DNA from: [Clostridium] colinum
Lineage (GTDB): Bacteria > Bacillota > Clostridia > Lachnospirales > CAG-274
Assembly (NCBI RefSeq): GCF_940677205.1
Contig: NZ_OW712331.1
Span: 1,240,001 to 1,304,000, forward strand
Direction of reading: 5' to 3'
Length of the DNA stretch: 64,000 nucleotides
Positions 25,598 to 34,907 of the stretch are shown here, piece by piece. The first letter of the stretch is position 1. Every line of letters starts with the position of its first letter. The position numbers were made by a program, and so were the translations under genes. Below the pieces are notes generated by a model. The model was not told the DNA's origin. It saw only the letters and a list, made by a program, of their open reading frames with translations, and searched no databases.

Positions 25598-26020
25598 ATG
25601 AATAATATTTTTATTGCTAATTTTTATAAACTAAAAAGAGGAATCCTTTTTTAAATTATGTCTATTTATATATTTTTTATTAATTATTATTGATATTTAC
25701 GTTAACTATTTTAGCCAATATAAAGTGTATACAAGTAGTGTAAACATTTTTACTTCTTATCTTTCTGAAAATAAAATTTAGCAATATCTTTTTATGATGT
25801 TAGCTCCAAACCAAATTGTTAATGATTATTCTACTGGTGTTATAAAAAATATTATTTAAGCATTATATTAAACAATACTATTAGTTGTTATAGTAATATT
25901 GTATTTTCCCAAGATGCTACAACACTTGAAGTTGTTCTAGCATTTGCGATAACTTTTCTATATTTTATCATTAGTTACAATATAGGAATAAAAATATTTA
26001 AAAATCAAGATATTAAATAA
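25598..26020 (+). pseudogene. Decayed ABC-2 type permease
   Basis: Starts MNNIFIANFYKLKRGILF, typical of the permease partner of a BcrA-type ATPase, one base after the ATPase stop. TAA follows at codon 19, then further TGA, TAA and frame changes. Hydrophobic pieces recur in different frames (IMSIYIFFINYY, later FAITFLYFIISYNIGIKIF). It is far shorter than an intact permease of about 240 residues, so there are internal deletions as well as stops. Together with the ATPase it is a dying antimicrobial-peptide transporter operon. Confidence 0.75.
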
Positions 26021-26102
26021 AAAACAAATTTTAATATTTTAATCGATATTTTTTATATGAAAATATACATATAAAACTAGCTATTTAATTATTTAATAAA
26101 TT

Positions 26103-27818
26103 TTAATTTAAAAGTGTATTATAATTTTGCCCTAATATAACACACTTTTGCCCACCATAATAAACACCTTGTGGTTCATCAACTAAAACTAAAGCAATCA
26201 CTTGTGGATTTTCTGCTGGTGCAAAAGCACAAAAAGATGCAATATATTTACCTGTTCTTCTTGGTAATTTTTCACTTGTTGCTGTTTTACCACCTATCCT
26301 AAATCCTGCTATATAAGCTTTATTACCAGTACCTTCTGATACAACACTTTCAAGTATCCATTTCATCTGTTTAGATGTTTCTTTAGATACAGTTATTCTA
26401 TTATTATCATATTTTAACTCTTCTATAACTTCTCCATTCTCATCTAAAATTTTAGTACCAAAATGAGGTGTTATAAGCTCACCACCATTTATAACAGAAG
26501 ATATAGCTCTTAATAATTGTAAAGGTGTAATTTGAAAAGATTGACCAAAGCTCATAGTAGCAAGCTCTACTGGACCTACATTTTCTTTTTTATGCATTAT
26601 ACCTACGGCTTCTCCAGGTAAATCTACACCAGTTTTTTCATTAAATCCAAATTTTTGCATATATTCATAAAATTTATCTGCTCCTAATTTTTCCCCTATC
26701 TCCATAAATACTGGGTTACAAGAATTTTGTACACCTTGTGCAAAAGTTTGACTTCCGTGACTTCTAGGTGAACGCCAACATTTTATATATCTACCAGCAA
26801 CTGTTTTTCCACCACTACAATTAAAATGTGTTTCTGGTGTTATAATTCCTTCCTCTAGTCCCATCGCTGATGTAAGTACTTTAAAAGTTGAGCCAGGCTC
26901 ATATGTATCATTAATACTAAAGTTTCGCCACATTTGATTTAAAGCATTATTTTTGTCTTTTTCAGACATATTATCCCAATTTGCTTTTAGATCTTCATCA
27001 TTTATAGTAAATGGTTCATTTAAATTGAAATCTGGTTTATTTGCCATAGCATAAATTTCACCGTTTTGTGGATTCATTAATACAATTGCTCCTCTTTTTG
27101 CTCCTTTTGCCTCCACAACTTTTTCTAATGTTTGTTCTGCATATTTTTGCATATTTATATCTATAGAGGTTACTAAAGTATATCCATTTGTTGGAGCAAC
27201 TCTTTCTTGATTTCCATTATTAATCTCTATACCACGAGAATCTGTTTCTGTTAAAATTTTACCTTGCTTCCCTTTTAAGTATTCATCATATTTTGCCTCC
27301 AAGCCTATTATGCCTTGATTGTCTTTCCCTACAAATCCTATTACCTGAGATGCCATATTTTCATTAGGATATATTCTTTTTATATCTTCATCAATCATAA
27401 CACCATCTAAATTTAAATTTCTTATTGCATCTGCTGTTTCTTTATCAACTTTAGTTTTTATTCTTTCTAAAGCAACTTTTTTATTTACTTTTTTTAAAAC
27501 ATCTTCATATTTTAACTCTAACTTTTCAGATAAAAGTGTTGCAACCTTTTCTGGTTCTTTTATTTGAGAATTTATAACACTAATAGAATAAACACTTTCA
27601 TTAGTAGCTATAACATTATTATTTCTATCAACTATCTCACCTCTTTTAGGAGATATTAATCTGTCCCTTGTCTGTTGTTCATAAGCCATTTTTTGATATT
27701 CTTCATCTTTTATAAATTGTATAAAAAATACTCTAAATATAAGAAATGCAAAAAATGCTTGAAAAACAATTAAATAAAATATAATTTTTTTCTTATTACT
27801 TATATTTAATTTATCCAT
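26103..27818 (-). CDS. SpoVD/PBP2-like transpeptidase, truncated at the insertion junction
   Basis: 571 residues, of which 1-557 are native. One membrane anchor (about 14-35), PBP dimerisation domain (about 50-200), and transpeptidase domain with the active site STFK (310-313), SCN (366-368) and KTA (511-513, in IGGKTATSEK). Homology stops at VYYGGQ (to residue 557); the last 14 residues are read from the inserted segment. The missing piece, with the C-terminal helix and PASTA domain, is at 13524-13802. The catalytic motifs are intact, so partial function is possible. It is not in a dcw cluster, so it is an orphan PBP. Confidence 0.88.
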   Translation of the reverse strand: MDKLNISNKKKIIFYLIVFQAFFAFLIFRVFFIQFIKDEEYQKMAYEQQTRDRLISPKRGEIVDRNNNVIATNESVYSISVINSQIKEPEKVATLLSEKLELKYEDVLKKVNKKVALERIKTKVDKETADAIRNLNLDGVMIDEDIKRIYPNENMASQVIGFVGKDNQGIIGLEAKYDEYLKGKQGKILTETDSRGIEINNGNQERVAPTNGYTLVTSIDINMQKYAEQTLEKVVEAKGAKRGAIVLMNPQNGEIYAMANKPDFNLNEPFTINDEDLKANWDNMSEKDKNNALNQMWRNFSINDTYEPGSTFKVLTSAMGLEEGIITPETHFNCSGGKTVAGRYIKCWRSPRSHGSQTFAQGVQNSCNPVFMEIGEKLGADKFYEYMQKFGFNEKTGVDLPGEAVGIMHKKENVGPVELATMSFGQSFQITPLQLLRAISSVINGGELITPHFGTKILDENGEVIEELKYDNNRITVSKETSKQMKWILESVVSEGTGNKAYIAGFRIGGKTATSEKLPRRTGKYIASFCAFAPAENPQVIALVLVDEPQGVYYGGQKCVILGQNYNTLLN

Positions 27819-27929
27819 AGCTTCCTCCTTTATAAATTTTAATATTTTATATTATATAGTTAAATATCTTCTTATATTCTATCCTAAATAAAATTATAAT
27901 AAAATTATAATTATTAATATATTTTGTAG

Positions 27930-27959
27930 TTGACAATAATAAAATAGTTTATATATAAT
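27930..27959 (+). promoter_or_regulatory. Promoter of the alpha/beta hydrolase gene
   Basis: TTGACA (27930-27935), 18 bases, TATAAT (27954-27959). Confidence 0.65.
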
Positions 27960-27984
27960 ATAAAAAAATAGCTTGGAGGTAATT

Positions 27985-28731
27985 ATGAAATCACTTTTAA
28001 AAAAATCTATATTAGGTTTTATTTTTTTTATATTATTAGTTTTTATAATATTTTTAATTTATTCTTCAAAGTATTATAAAGCAGATGAAATTGCTAATAA
28101 AATTTTATCTGAAAATAATATAAAAATAGAAAAAAATACTATAACTCTATATCCAGATAATCCATCTAATATAGGTATAATATTTTATCCAGGTGCTAAA
28201 GTAGAATATATTTCATATTTACCCTTATTAAAAAGTTTAACTCAACAAGGATACACTTGTATTTTAGCTAAAATGCCTTTTAATTTTGCATTTTTTAATT
28301 ATAATATTGCAGATAAAATAATTAAAAATAATCCTAGTATTAAAAATTGGTATATGTCTGGCCACTCATTAGGTGGTGCTATGGCTAGTTACTATACTTC
28401 AAAAAATTTAGATAAAATAAATGGCATAATTTTATTAGGAGCTTATGTTTATGGTGATATTCCTTTAGATAAAACATTAGTTATATATGGTTCTAATGAT
28501 TTAATTTTAAATAAAAATAAATTGAAAAATACAACTAATGAAATATCTATACCTGGTGGAAATCATTCTATGTTTGGTAATTATGGTAATCAAAAAAATG
28601 ATGGTATTGCAAATATTACACATAAACAACAACAAGATATAACTATTAAATTTATAACTGAGTTTATAAATAAACATAAAAATATTCCAAATACAAAAAG
28701 CACTAGTAAAACTAGTGTTTTTTGTATCTAA
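27985..28731 (+). CDS. Alpha/beta-hydrolase-fold membrane-anchored protein
   Basis: 248 residues from the ATG at 27985 (TTGGAGGT upstream). One N-terminal membrane segment (about 8-27), then an alpha/beta hydrolase: IGIIFYPGAKVEYISYLPLL, the nucleophile elbow SGHSLGGAMA (about 128-137), an acid in YGSNDLIL and the catalytic His in PGGNHSMFG. It is probably a lipase or esterase facing the outside. The last codons overlap the stem of the terminator. Confidence 0.82.
   Translation: MKSLLKKSILGFIFFILLVFIIFLIYSSKYYKADEIANKILSENNIKIEKNTITLYPDNPSNIGIIFYPGAKVEYISYLPLLKSLTQQGYTCILAKMPFNFAFFNYNIADKIIKNNPSIKNWYMSGHSLGGAMASYYTSKNLDKINGIILLGAYVYGDIPLDKTLVIYGSNDLILNKNKLKNTTNEISIPGGNHSMFGNYGNQKNDGIANITHKQQQDITIKFITEFINKHKNIPNTKSTSKTSVFCI
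28701..28723 (+). terminator. Intrinsic terminator overlapping the end of the hydrolase gene
   Basis: CACTAGT and ACTAGTG arms (28701-28717) extended by A/T pairs, followed by six T residues; the coding frame stops inside the T run. Confidence 0.75.
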
Positions 28732-28733
28732 AA

Positions 28734-28961
28734 TTATAAATTTTCTATATATTTAGTTAAACACTCTTCCAAAGTTGGAGCATTTTCATCTTCATTAAAA
28801 AATACATTTACTTGAAAATTTTTATATTTATAACAATAAGGATTTTTTATTTGTTTTATGTAATCTTCTATTCTTTCTTCTTTTGTTAAATCAGTATGTA
28901 CATTAACATCTCTTATATCTACAAGTTCATCTAAATCTATATTTTTTTCTAAATTTTCCAT
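28734..28961 (-). CDS. Small acidic protein (DUF6870-like)
   Basis: 75 residues: LVDIRDVNVHTDLTKEERIE (about 12-31), QIKNPYCYKYKNFQV and a C-terminal helix APTLEECLTKYIENL. Similar short proteins with VDIRDV and NPYCY motifs are common in Lachnospiraceae, frequently on mobile elements. I recall them as DUF6870, but I cannot confirm it. Function unknown. It starts about 130 bases from thiI on the same strand. Confidence 0.6.
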   Translation of the reverse strand: MENLEKNIDLDELVDIRDVNVHTDLTKEERIEDYIKQIKNPYCYKYKNFQVNVFFNEDENAPTLEECLTKYIENL

Positions 28962-29070
28962 TAATTTTACTCCTTAATTATCTTATTTATATATATCTAT
29001 TAATCTTGTACAAAAAAAATTACTATTAATTAATATAAAAATAAAAAATTAAGTTTTTAATTAATAATTA

Positions 29071-30252
29071 TTAAATTATTATAGTTTCTATTTCACTTAT
29101 AGCCTTTTCAAGTAAATTATCTAAATTTTCTATGTTTTTTTCAATATTTTCAATAATACTCTTTTTAGGCTTAGTTTCTGGGTATTTTGCTACAAATATT
29201 GTACAACAATCTTCATAAGGTCTAATAGATATATCAAATGTACCAATCTTTCTAGCTATATCTATTATTTCTTGCTTATCTAAGCTACATAAAGGTCTAA
29301 AAACTGGTAAAGTAGAAACTGCAGAATTTATAGCCTCTATAGCTTGCATTGTTTGACTAGCAACTTGCCCTATACTATCCCCTGTAACAATACCTTGTGA
29401 TTTATTTTTTATAGCTATTTTTTCTGCTATTTTAAACATAGCTCTTTTTAAAATAATAGTCATTTTTTCTGGCGAAACACTTTCATATATTTTTAATTGT
29501 GTCTCTGTAAATGGTACTATATGTAATTTTATTTCTCCAGTAAATGTAGAAAGTTGATTAGCTAAATCTATAACTTTTTGTTTAGCTCTATCAGAAGTAT
29601 AAGGAGGACTATGAAAATAAACTGCTTCAACAGAAACTCCCCTTTTTGCCATCATAAAAGCCGCCACAGGGCTATCAATACCACCAGATAATAATACAGT
29701 TGCCTTACCAGATGTACCAATAGGTAATCCTCCAAAGCCTTTTATTAGCTTACTATATATATACACATAATTTCTTATTTCTACCATTAATGTTATATCT
29801 GGATTTCTTACATCAACATTTATATTATCCATATTATTAAAAATATATCCACCTATATCTGTTGATATTTCTCTAGAATCCATAGGATATTGCTTATCTG
29901 AGCGTTTTGTTTCTACTTTAAATGTATAATTTTTATCTTTCCAATGCTGTTGCATATGTAAAAGTGCTTTTTCTCTTATATTTTCAATTTTACTATCATC
30001 AAGTTTTATAGCAGGACAAACTGCTGTTATGCCTAATACATTTACAACTAAAGGTATAACTTTGTCATAATCAAACTCGTTATTGTCTTCTTTACTTTCT
30101 ATTAATATCCTGCCTTGCTCTTTAGAAACATAATATTTACCAACTTTATCTAGATTTTTAGATATAGTTTTTAAAAGTGCATTTTCTATCAAATGTCTAT
30201 TTTTGCCTCTAAGAGCAATTTCTCCGTATTTAGCTAATAAAACATTTTGCAT
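29071..30252 (-). CDS. thiI: tRNA 4-thiouridine / thiazole sulfurtransferase ThiI
   Basis: 393 residues. N-terminal ferredoxin-like and THUMP domains (about 1-165) bind tRNA; the PP-loop domain (about 170-390) starts with TVLLSGGIDSPVAAFMMAKR. There is no C-terminal rhodanese domain, as usual in Firmicutes; CEDCCTIF near residue 346 may carry the needed cysteine, by inference. It adenylates U8 in tRNA for thiolation. It lies 12 bases after the cysteine desulfurase gene, its usual sulfur donor. Confidence 0.95.
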   Translation of the reverse strand: MQNVLLAKYGEIALRGKNRHLIENALLKTISKNLDKVGKYYVSKEQGRILIESKEDNNEFDYDKVIPLVVNVLGITAVCPAIKLDDSKIENIREKALLHMQQHWKDKNYTFKVETKRSDKQYPMDSREISTDIGGYIFNNMDNINVDVRNPDITLMVEIRNYVYIYSKLIKGFGGLPIGTSGKATVLLSGGIDSPVAAFMMAKRGVSVEAVYFHSPPYTSDRAKQKVIDLANQLSTFTGEIKLHIVPFTETQLKIYESVSPEKMTIILKRAMFKIAEKIAIKNKSQGIVTGDSIGQVASQTMQAIEAINSAVSTLPVFRPLCSLDKQEIIDIARKIGTFDISIRPYEDCCTIFVAKYPETKPKKSIIENIEKNIENLDNLLEKAISEIETIII

Positions 30253-30264
30253 AATTTTCTCCTA

Positions 30265-31401
30265 TTATCTTTTTTTATAAATTCTAAGCATAGGTATAAG
30301 TTCTAAAATGGTCTTGTTAAAAATTTTTGCCTCTTCTATAGTATTATCTGAAGAAAAACTTAATCTTATAGTATGTCCAATATTTTCAGGATTAACATAA
30401 TGTATTGTAGAAAAATCTTTTTTACTTTTTGAGCTACAAGCTGCCCCTGTAGATACAAAAATACCTTTATATTCTAATGCGTGTAATAAAACTTCTCCTT
30501 TAACATCTTTAAAACTAAGACTTAATATATATGGTATTCCATTACTTTCATCACCATTTATATAAATATCATCAACTAAATTTTTTAAATTTAATATTTC
30601 ATTTTTTACTTTTAATACTTTTTCAAAGTTTTCATCTAAATTTTTATAAGCTACTTGGCTAGCTTTACAAAGTCCAATTATCCCTTCATTGTTTATTGTT
30701 CCAGAACGAAGCCCTTTTTGTTGCCCTGCTCCAAACATTATATTGTTAACTCTTATACCATTTTTTATATATAAAAACCCTATACCTTTTTGTGCGTGTA
30801 TTTTATGACCACTAACACTCATTAAATCTATATATTTTACATTTATTTTAAGTTTTCCAAATGCTTGTACAGCATCTGTGTGAAAAATAGTATTTTTATT
30901 TTTTTCTTTAATTCTTTTGCCTATTTCATTAATATTTTGTATAGTTCCAATTTCATTATTAACATACATAATACTAACAAATATTGTATTTTCATTTATT
31001 TCATTTATAAGATTATCTATATCAATATACCCTTTATCATCTACGTCTAAATAACAAACTTCAAATCCTCTATTTTCAAGCTCATTAAAACATTTTAAAA
31101 CTGATGGATGTTCTATTTTTGTCGTTATTATTTTATTTCCATATTTTTTATATGCCTCACAAACACCTAAAATAGCAATATTATTAGATTCTGTACCACC
31201 AGATGTAAAATAAATTTCATCTTCTTTACTATTTATAATATTTGCAATAGTTTTTTTAGCGTCTATTATTTTTTGTTCTGCCTCATATCCTAATCTATGT
31301 AAAGATGATGCATTAGCAAAATTATTTTTAATACTATCAATTATTTGATTTAAAACTTCATCACAAACTTTAGTTGTTGCCGAATTATCAAAATAAATCA
31401 T
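30265..31401 (-). CDS. Cysteine desulfurase (NifS/IscS family), partner of ThiI
   Basis: 378 residues; start at the ATG at 31401, with GGAGGAC 4-5 bases upstream (protein MIYFDNSATTKV). PLP lysine in SGHKIHAQKGIGFLY (about 200-214). The active-site cysteine is in STGAACSSKSKKDFS (about 322-336). It removes sulfur from cysteine and passes it on as persulfide. Pairing with thiI suggests a NifZ-like donor for 4-thiouridine rather than Fe-S assembly; that is inference from position. Confidence 0.92.
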   Translation of the reverse strand: MIYFDNSATTKVCDEVLNQIIDSIKNNFANASSLHRLGYEAEQKIIDAKKTIANIINSKEDEIYFTSGGTESNNIAILGVCEAYKKYGNKIITTKIEHPSVLKCFNELENRGFEVCYLDVDDKGYIDIDNLINEINENTIFVSIMYVNNEIGTIQNINEIGKRIKEKNKNTIFHTDAVQAFGKLKINVKYIDLMSVSGHKIHAQKGIGFLYIKNGIRVNNIMFGAGQQKGLRSGTINNEGIIGLCKASQVAYKNLDENFEKVLKVKNEILNLKNLVDDIYINGDESNGIPYILSLSFKDVKGEVLLHALEYKGIFVSTGAACSSKSKKDFSTIHYVNPENIGHTIRLSFSSDNTIEEAKIFNKTILELIPMLRIYKKR

Positions 31402-31402
31402 A

Positions 31403-32131
31403 TTAGTCCTCCAACTCATAAAGTAAAATTGCAGTTGTTATAAATCCTGCTGTTTCTGTTCTAAGTATTCTTTTGCCTAAAGTTATAGGTTTAACATTAT
31501 TATTTATGGCAAATTCAATTTCTTTTTCGCTAAACCCACCCTCTGGTCCTATGAAAATTCCTATACTTTTACCATCAAAGTTCTTTATTGCATTTTTTAT
31601 ACCGTTTTTTTGTTCTTTTTCATAAGGTATAATGTTTAAATCATTTTTACTTGCCTCTTTAATTGCATCACAAAAATTCATAACTTGGCATACTTTAGGT
31701 ATTTTACCACGTCTAGATTGTTTTGCGGCAGACTCTGAAATTTTGTTCCATCTAGCTATCTTTTTTTCTTCTTTACCTGCTAATTTAACAATTGTTCTGT
31801 CTGTATTTATTGGTATAATCTCATCTATTCCAAGTTCTACACATTTTTGTATAATAAGCTCCATTTTTTCAGATTTCGGTAAACCTTGATAAAGTGTTAT
31901 TTTAATATTAGGTTCACTTTCATTACCAAAACAATCAATTATTTTTGCTAAAACTTTATCTTTTTCAATTTCTTCTATTTTGCAAATATAATCATACCCA
32001 TCACCTGAAGAAACTTCTATCTCTTCACCTATTTTACAACGAAGAGCATTTATAATATGATTTGCATTTTCACCAGTTATAAAAATTTTATCATCTTTTA
32101 TTAAATCACTAGAAACAAAAAATTTAGCCAT
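31403..32131 (-). CDS. rsmE: 16S rRNA (uracil1498-N3)-methyltransferase RsmE
   Basis: 242 residues from the ATG at 32131. N-terminal PUA-like domain (about 1-70), and SPOUT domain with SAAKQSRRGKIPKV (about 146-159), IGIFIGPEGGFSEKEI (about 193-208) and LGKRILRTETAG (about 221-232), the knotted SAM site. It methylates U1498 of 16S rRNA. It follows prmA, a common arrangement in Firmicutes. Confidence 0.95.
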   Translation of the reverse strand: MAKFFVSSDLIKDDKIFITGENANHIINALRCKIGEEIEVSSGDGYDYICKIEEIEKDKVLAKIIDCFGNESEPNIKITLYQGLPKSEKMELIIQKCVELGIDEIIPINTDRTIVKLAGKEEKKIARWNKISESAAKQSRRGKIPKVCQVMNFCDAIKEASKNDLNIIPYEKEQKNGIKNAIKNFDGKSIGIFIGPEGGFSEKEIEFAINNNVKPITLGKRILRTETAGFITTAILLYELED

Positions 32132-32149
32132 ATACACACTCTTCCTATA

Positions 32150-33133
32150 TTATTTTTTTATTTTAGATACAATACAAACCCATTCGTCCTTTGTAATAGT
32201 GTCTACCACTTCAAGCCCATTTTCATTTAAAGCATTATATACATCTTCTATTCTATCTTTTATAATACCACTAGATATAAAAATACCATCTTCTTTTAAC
32301 TGTTTAGGAACAACAGGAGATATAAAACATATAACATCTGCTATAATATTAGCTAATACTATATCATATTTTTTATACCCTATTTCATCTTTTAACTTTT
32401 CATCTGTAACAACATTTCCTGAAGTTACGTAATACTTATCATTATCTATACCATTTAATTTTGCATTATCATAAGCAACTTTTACGGCATTTTCATCTAT
32501 ATCAACAGCAAAAGCACTTTTAGCCCCTAATAAAAGCGAAATTATAGATAATATACCACTTCCACAACCAAGGTCTAAAACAACACTTTCATTTGTTACA
32601 TATTTTTCAAGATTTGTTATACAAAGTTGTGTTGTTTGATGAAGCCCTGTTCCAAAAACGTGTCCAGGATTAATATTAAATATAACTTTATTGTTAGTAT
32701 TTTCTACCTCTTCCCAAACTGGCTTTATAAGTATTTTTTCTCCTAATGTGAAAGGTTTATAAAATTCTTTCCATTTATTAAGCCATTCTTCATCATTTAA
32801 GTTAGATTTTATTTCTATATCTAATCTTCCTAAATCTAGTCCTATTTCATTTTCTATATTTTTTAAATTTTTTATAGCTTCTTTTACGTTTAATAAAATT
32901 TCATTACCATAAGGATTATCACTAACATAAATTTTTAGCTTAGTTTCTTCTTTTTCTTTGTTTAAAAGTTCTTCATCTACATAGTCCCAATACATAGAAC
33001 TTTCTTCAAGATATTCTTTAAGCTCATCATCATCTTCAACTTGTATACCAGTTATACCTGTTTCTAATAAAACTGCACTAACTGGCTCTATCCCCTCTCT
33101 TGTTGTATATATTTTAGCTTCAATCCATTCCAT
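32150..33133 (-). CDS. prmA: Ribosomal protein L11 methyltransferase
   Basis: 327 residues. The N-terminal substrate domain (1-120) is followed by a Rossmann methyltransferase domain: VLDLGCGSGILSIISLLLGA (about 183-202), VDIDENAVKVAYDNAKLNG, and the NPPF-like DIVLANIIADV. A glycine-rich FNINPGHVFGTGLHQTT (about 152-168) is typical for PrmA. It trimethylates L11. A good ribosome site precedes the ATG. Confidence 0.95.
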   Translation of the reverse strand: MEWIEAKIYTTREGIEPVSAVLLETGITGIQVEDDDELKEYLEESSMYWDYVDEELLNKEKEETKLKIYVSDNPYGNEILLNVKEAIKNLKNIENEIGLDLGRLDIEIKSNLNDEEWLNKWKEFYKPFTLGEKILIKPVWEEVENTNNKVIFNINPGHVFGTGLHQTTQLCITNLEKYVTNESVVLDLGCGSGILSIISLLLGAKSAFAVDIDENAVKVAYDNAKLNGIDNDKYYVTSGNVVTDEKLKDEIGYKKYDIVLANIIADVICFISPVVPKQLKEDGIFISSGIIKDRIEDVYNALNENGLEVVDTITKDEWVCIVSKIKK

Positions 33134-33199
33134 TTATACTGCCTCCAATTATTTTAAATATATAAACATTTTAAACTATTAATCTTATTTTTACTAATA

Positions 33200-34888
33200 T
33201 TACATACTTTCTTTAATTTTTTTAGCTTGTTGTATCATCTCATTAGAAGATGCTAATGTAAAATCTGTTATAGTAGCTCCACCTGTCATTCTTGCTATTT
33301 CATTAACTATTTCATCATCTTTTAAACGTTCTATACTAGTTTTAGTATTTTTATCATCAGATGATTTATTTATCAAAAAATGTTGGTCTCCCATAGCTGC
33401 TATTTGTGGTAAATGTGTTATACAAATTATTTGATTATTTTTAGATAATAAAGACATTTTTTCAGCTACCATTTGAGCCGTTCTACCACTAATACCTGAA
33501 TCTATTTCGTCAAAAATAAATGTATCTATGGTATCTACAAAAGATAAAACAGCTTTTAAAGATAACATAACCCTACTCATTTCACCACCTGAGGCTATTT
33601 TAGAAAGAGGTTTAACATCTTCGCCTAAATTTGTACATATTAAAAATTCTACTTTATCAAATCCATTTTGATTAAAAGTATCTTTCGTTTTTATATCTAT
33701 TTTAAACTTAGAATTTTGCATTCCTAAATCAAATAAATGTTTTTCAATATTTTTTTCTAAATATTTTGCTTTTTCTTTTCTAATGTTACTTATATTTATA
33801 CAAGATTGTTTAATCTGTTTTTCAATATATTCTTTTTTTTCATATAGTTTTAATATTTTTTCTTCACTATTTATTAAATTATCTAATTTTATTTTTATTT
33901 CATCTTTAAACAATAAAACTTCTTTAATATTAGAACCATATTTTCTCTTTAACTTTTGTATTAAATCTAGCCTGTTTTCTATTTCATTAAGTCTGTCTTC
34001 GTTATAGTCTATATTATCATCATATTTTTTTAAATCTCTTATTATTTCTTCTAGCTTAGCATATATATCTTGTAAATCATCATATATATATTTTTTTTCA
34101 TTATCTATACTACTTATCGTTTGTATATTATTTAGTGCAACCCCTATTTTATCAAGAGCCGATAAGTCTTCATCACTATATAAAAGTGCTAAGCTTTCTG
34201 TATAAAGAGATTTTAATCTTTCTGCCTCAGACAAAATTTTTCTCTCTTCTAATAAAATATTTTCTTCATTCTCAGAAAGTTTAGCATTTTCTATTTCACT
34301 TATTTGATAATTAAAAAAATCTATTAAATCTTCTCTATCTTTTCCCATAGATAAATCTGATATTTGCTTTAACACCTGCTTATATTCTTTAATTAAATTT
34401 AAAAGATTTGTTTTATGCTCTAATAAATCATCTTCACAAAATCTATCTAATAATAATATGTGTTTAGCTGGATTTAATAAAGATTGATGCTCGTGTTGTC
34501 CATGAATATCAATAAGTTTTTCACAAATTTCTTTTATCATGCCAAGAGTGGCTGGTCTGCCATTAACTTTACAAATATTTCTTCCAGATTTATTAAAAGT
34601 TCTAGATATAAGTACACAACTATCTTCATCCATATCAACACCAAGTTCTCTAATTTCATTTTTTATAGTTTCAGATTTTAAGGTTAACAAAGCTTCCACC
34701 ATAGCAAAATCTTCACCTTTTTTTATAAAATCTTTTGTAGCTCTAGCTCCCAAAACAAATGATAAAGACCCAATAACTATAGATTTACCAGCCCCTGTTT
34801 CACCAGACAATATATTTAAGCCTTTATCAAATTCTATTAATTCTTCGTTTATTAAAGCTACATTTTTTATGTATAGTTGTTGTAACAA
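33200..34888 (-). CDS. recN: DNA repair protein RecN (SMC-like ATPase)
   Basis: 562 residues: Walker A LSGETGAGKSIVIGSLSFVL (about 28-47), two long coiled coils (about 150-370), and a C-terminal ATPase half with LSKIASGGEMSRVMLSLKAV (signature) and DTFIFDEIDSGISG (Walker B). It acts early at double-strand breaks. Its neighbour argR lies upstream, the classical argR-recN pair. Confidence 0.96.
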   Translation of the reverse strand: MLQQLYIKNVALINEELIEFDKGLNILSGETGAGKSIVIGSLSFVLGARATKDFIKKGEDFAMVEALLTLKSETIKNEIRELGVDMDEDSCVLISRTFNKSGRNICKVNGRPATLGMIKEICEKLIDIHGQHEHQSLLNPAKHILLLDRFCEDDLLEHKTNLLNLIKEYKQVLKQISDLSMGKDREDLIDFFNYQISEIENAKLSENEENILLEERKILSEAERLKSLYTESLALLYSDEDLSALDKIGVALNNIQTISSIDNEKKYIYDDLQDIYAKLEEIIRDLKKYDDNIDYNEDRLNEIENRLDLIQKLKRKYGSNIKEVLLFKDEIKIKLDNLINSEEKILKLYEKKEYIEKQIKQSCINISNIRKEKAKYLEKNIEKHLFDLGMQNSKFKIDIKTKDTFNQNGFDKVEFLICTNLGEDVKPLSKIASGGEMSRVMLSLKAVLSFVDTIDTFIFDEIDSGISGRTAQMVAEKMSLLSKNNQIICITHLPQIAAMGDQHFLINKSSDDKNTKTSIERLKDDEIVNEIARMTGGATITDFTLASSNEMIQQAKKIKESM

Positions 34889-34907
34889 GTTGACACTTCC
34901 TTTTATA

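Larger units (their letters stand above)
13804..26147. other. 12.3-kb segment interrupting a SpoVD-like PBP gene
   Basis: The left junction keeps TTGC (13800-13803) and the right junction keeps TTGC (26148-26151), a possible 4-bp target duplication. Reading inward, the ends are TAAGCTGTAAAGACAGGGCA (13804-13823) and, on the other strand, AAGTGTGTTATATTAGGGCA (complement of 26128-26147). They agree at 11 of 20 positions, including TGT and AGGGCA. Cargo: VanW, DUF4097, a membrane protein, UvrD helicase, prepilin peptidase, PEGA protein, RlmD and a decayed ABC transporter. No transposase or recombinase was found inside. The insertion model is inference. Confidence 0.6.

Noticed and set aside
13804-26147. 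A skin-like element excised by a recombinase during sporulation
   Set aside because: No serine or tyrosine recombinase is encoded inside and the cargo is ordinary chromosomal genes; kept only as a possibility in the findings.
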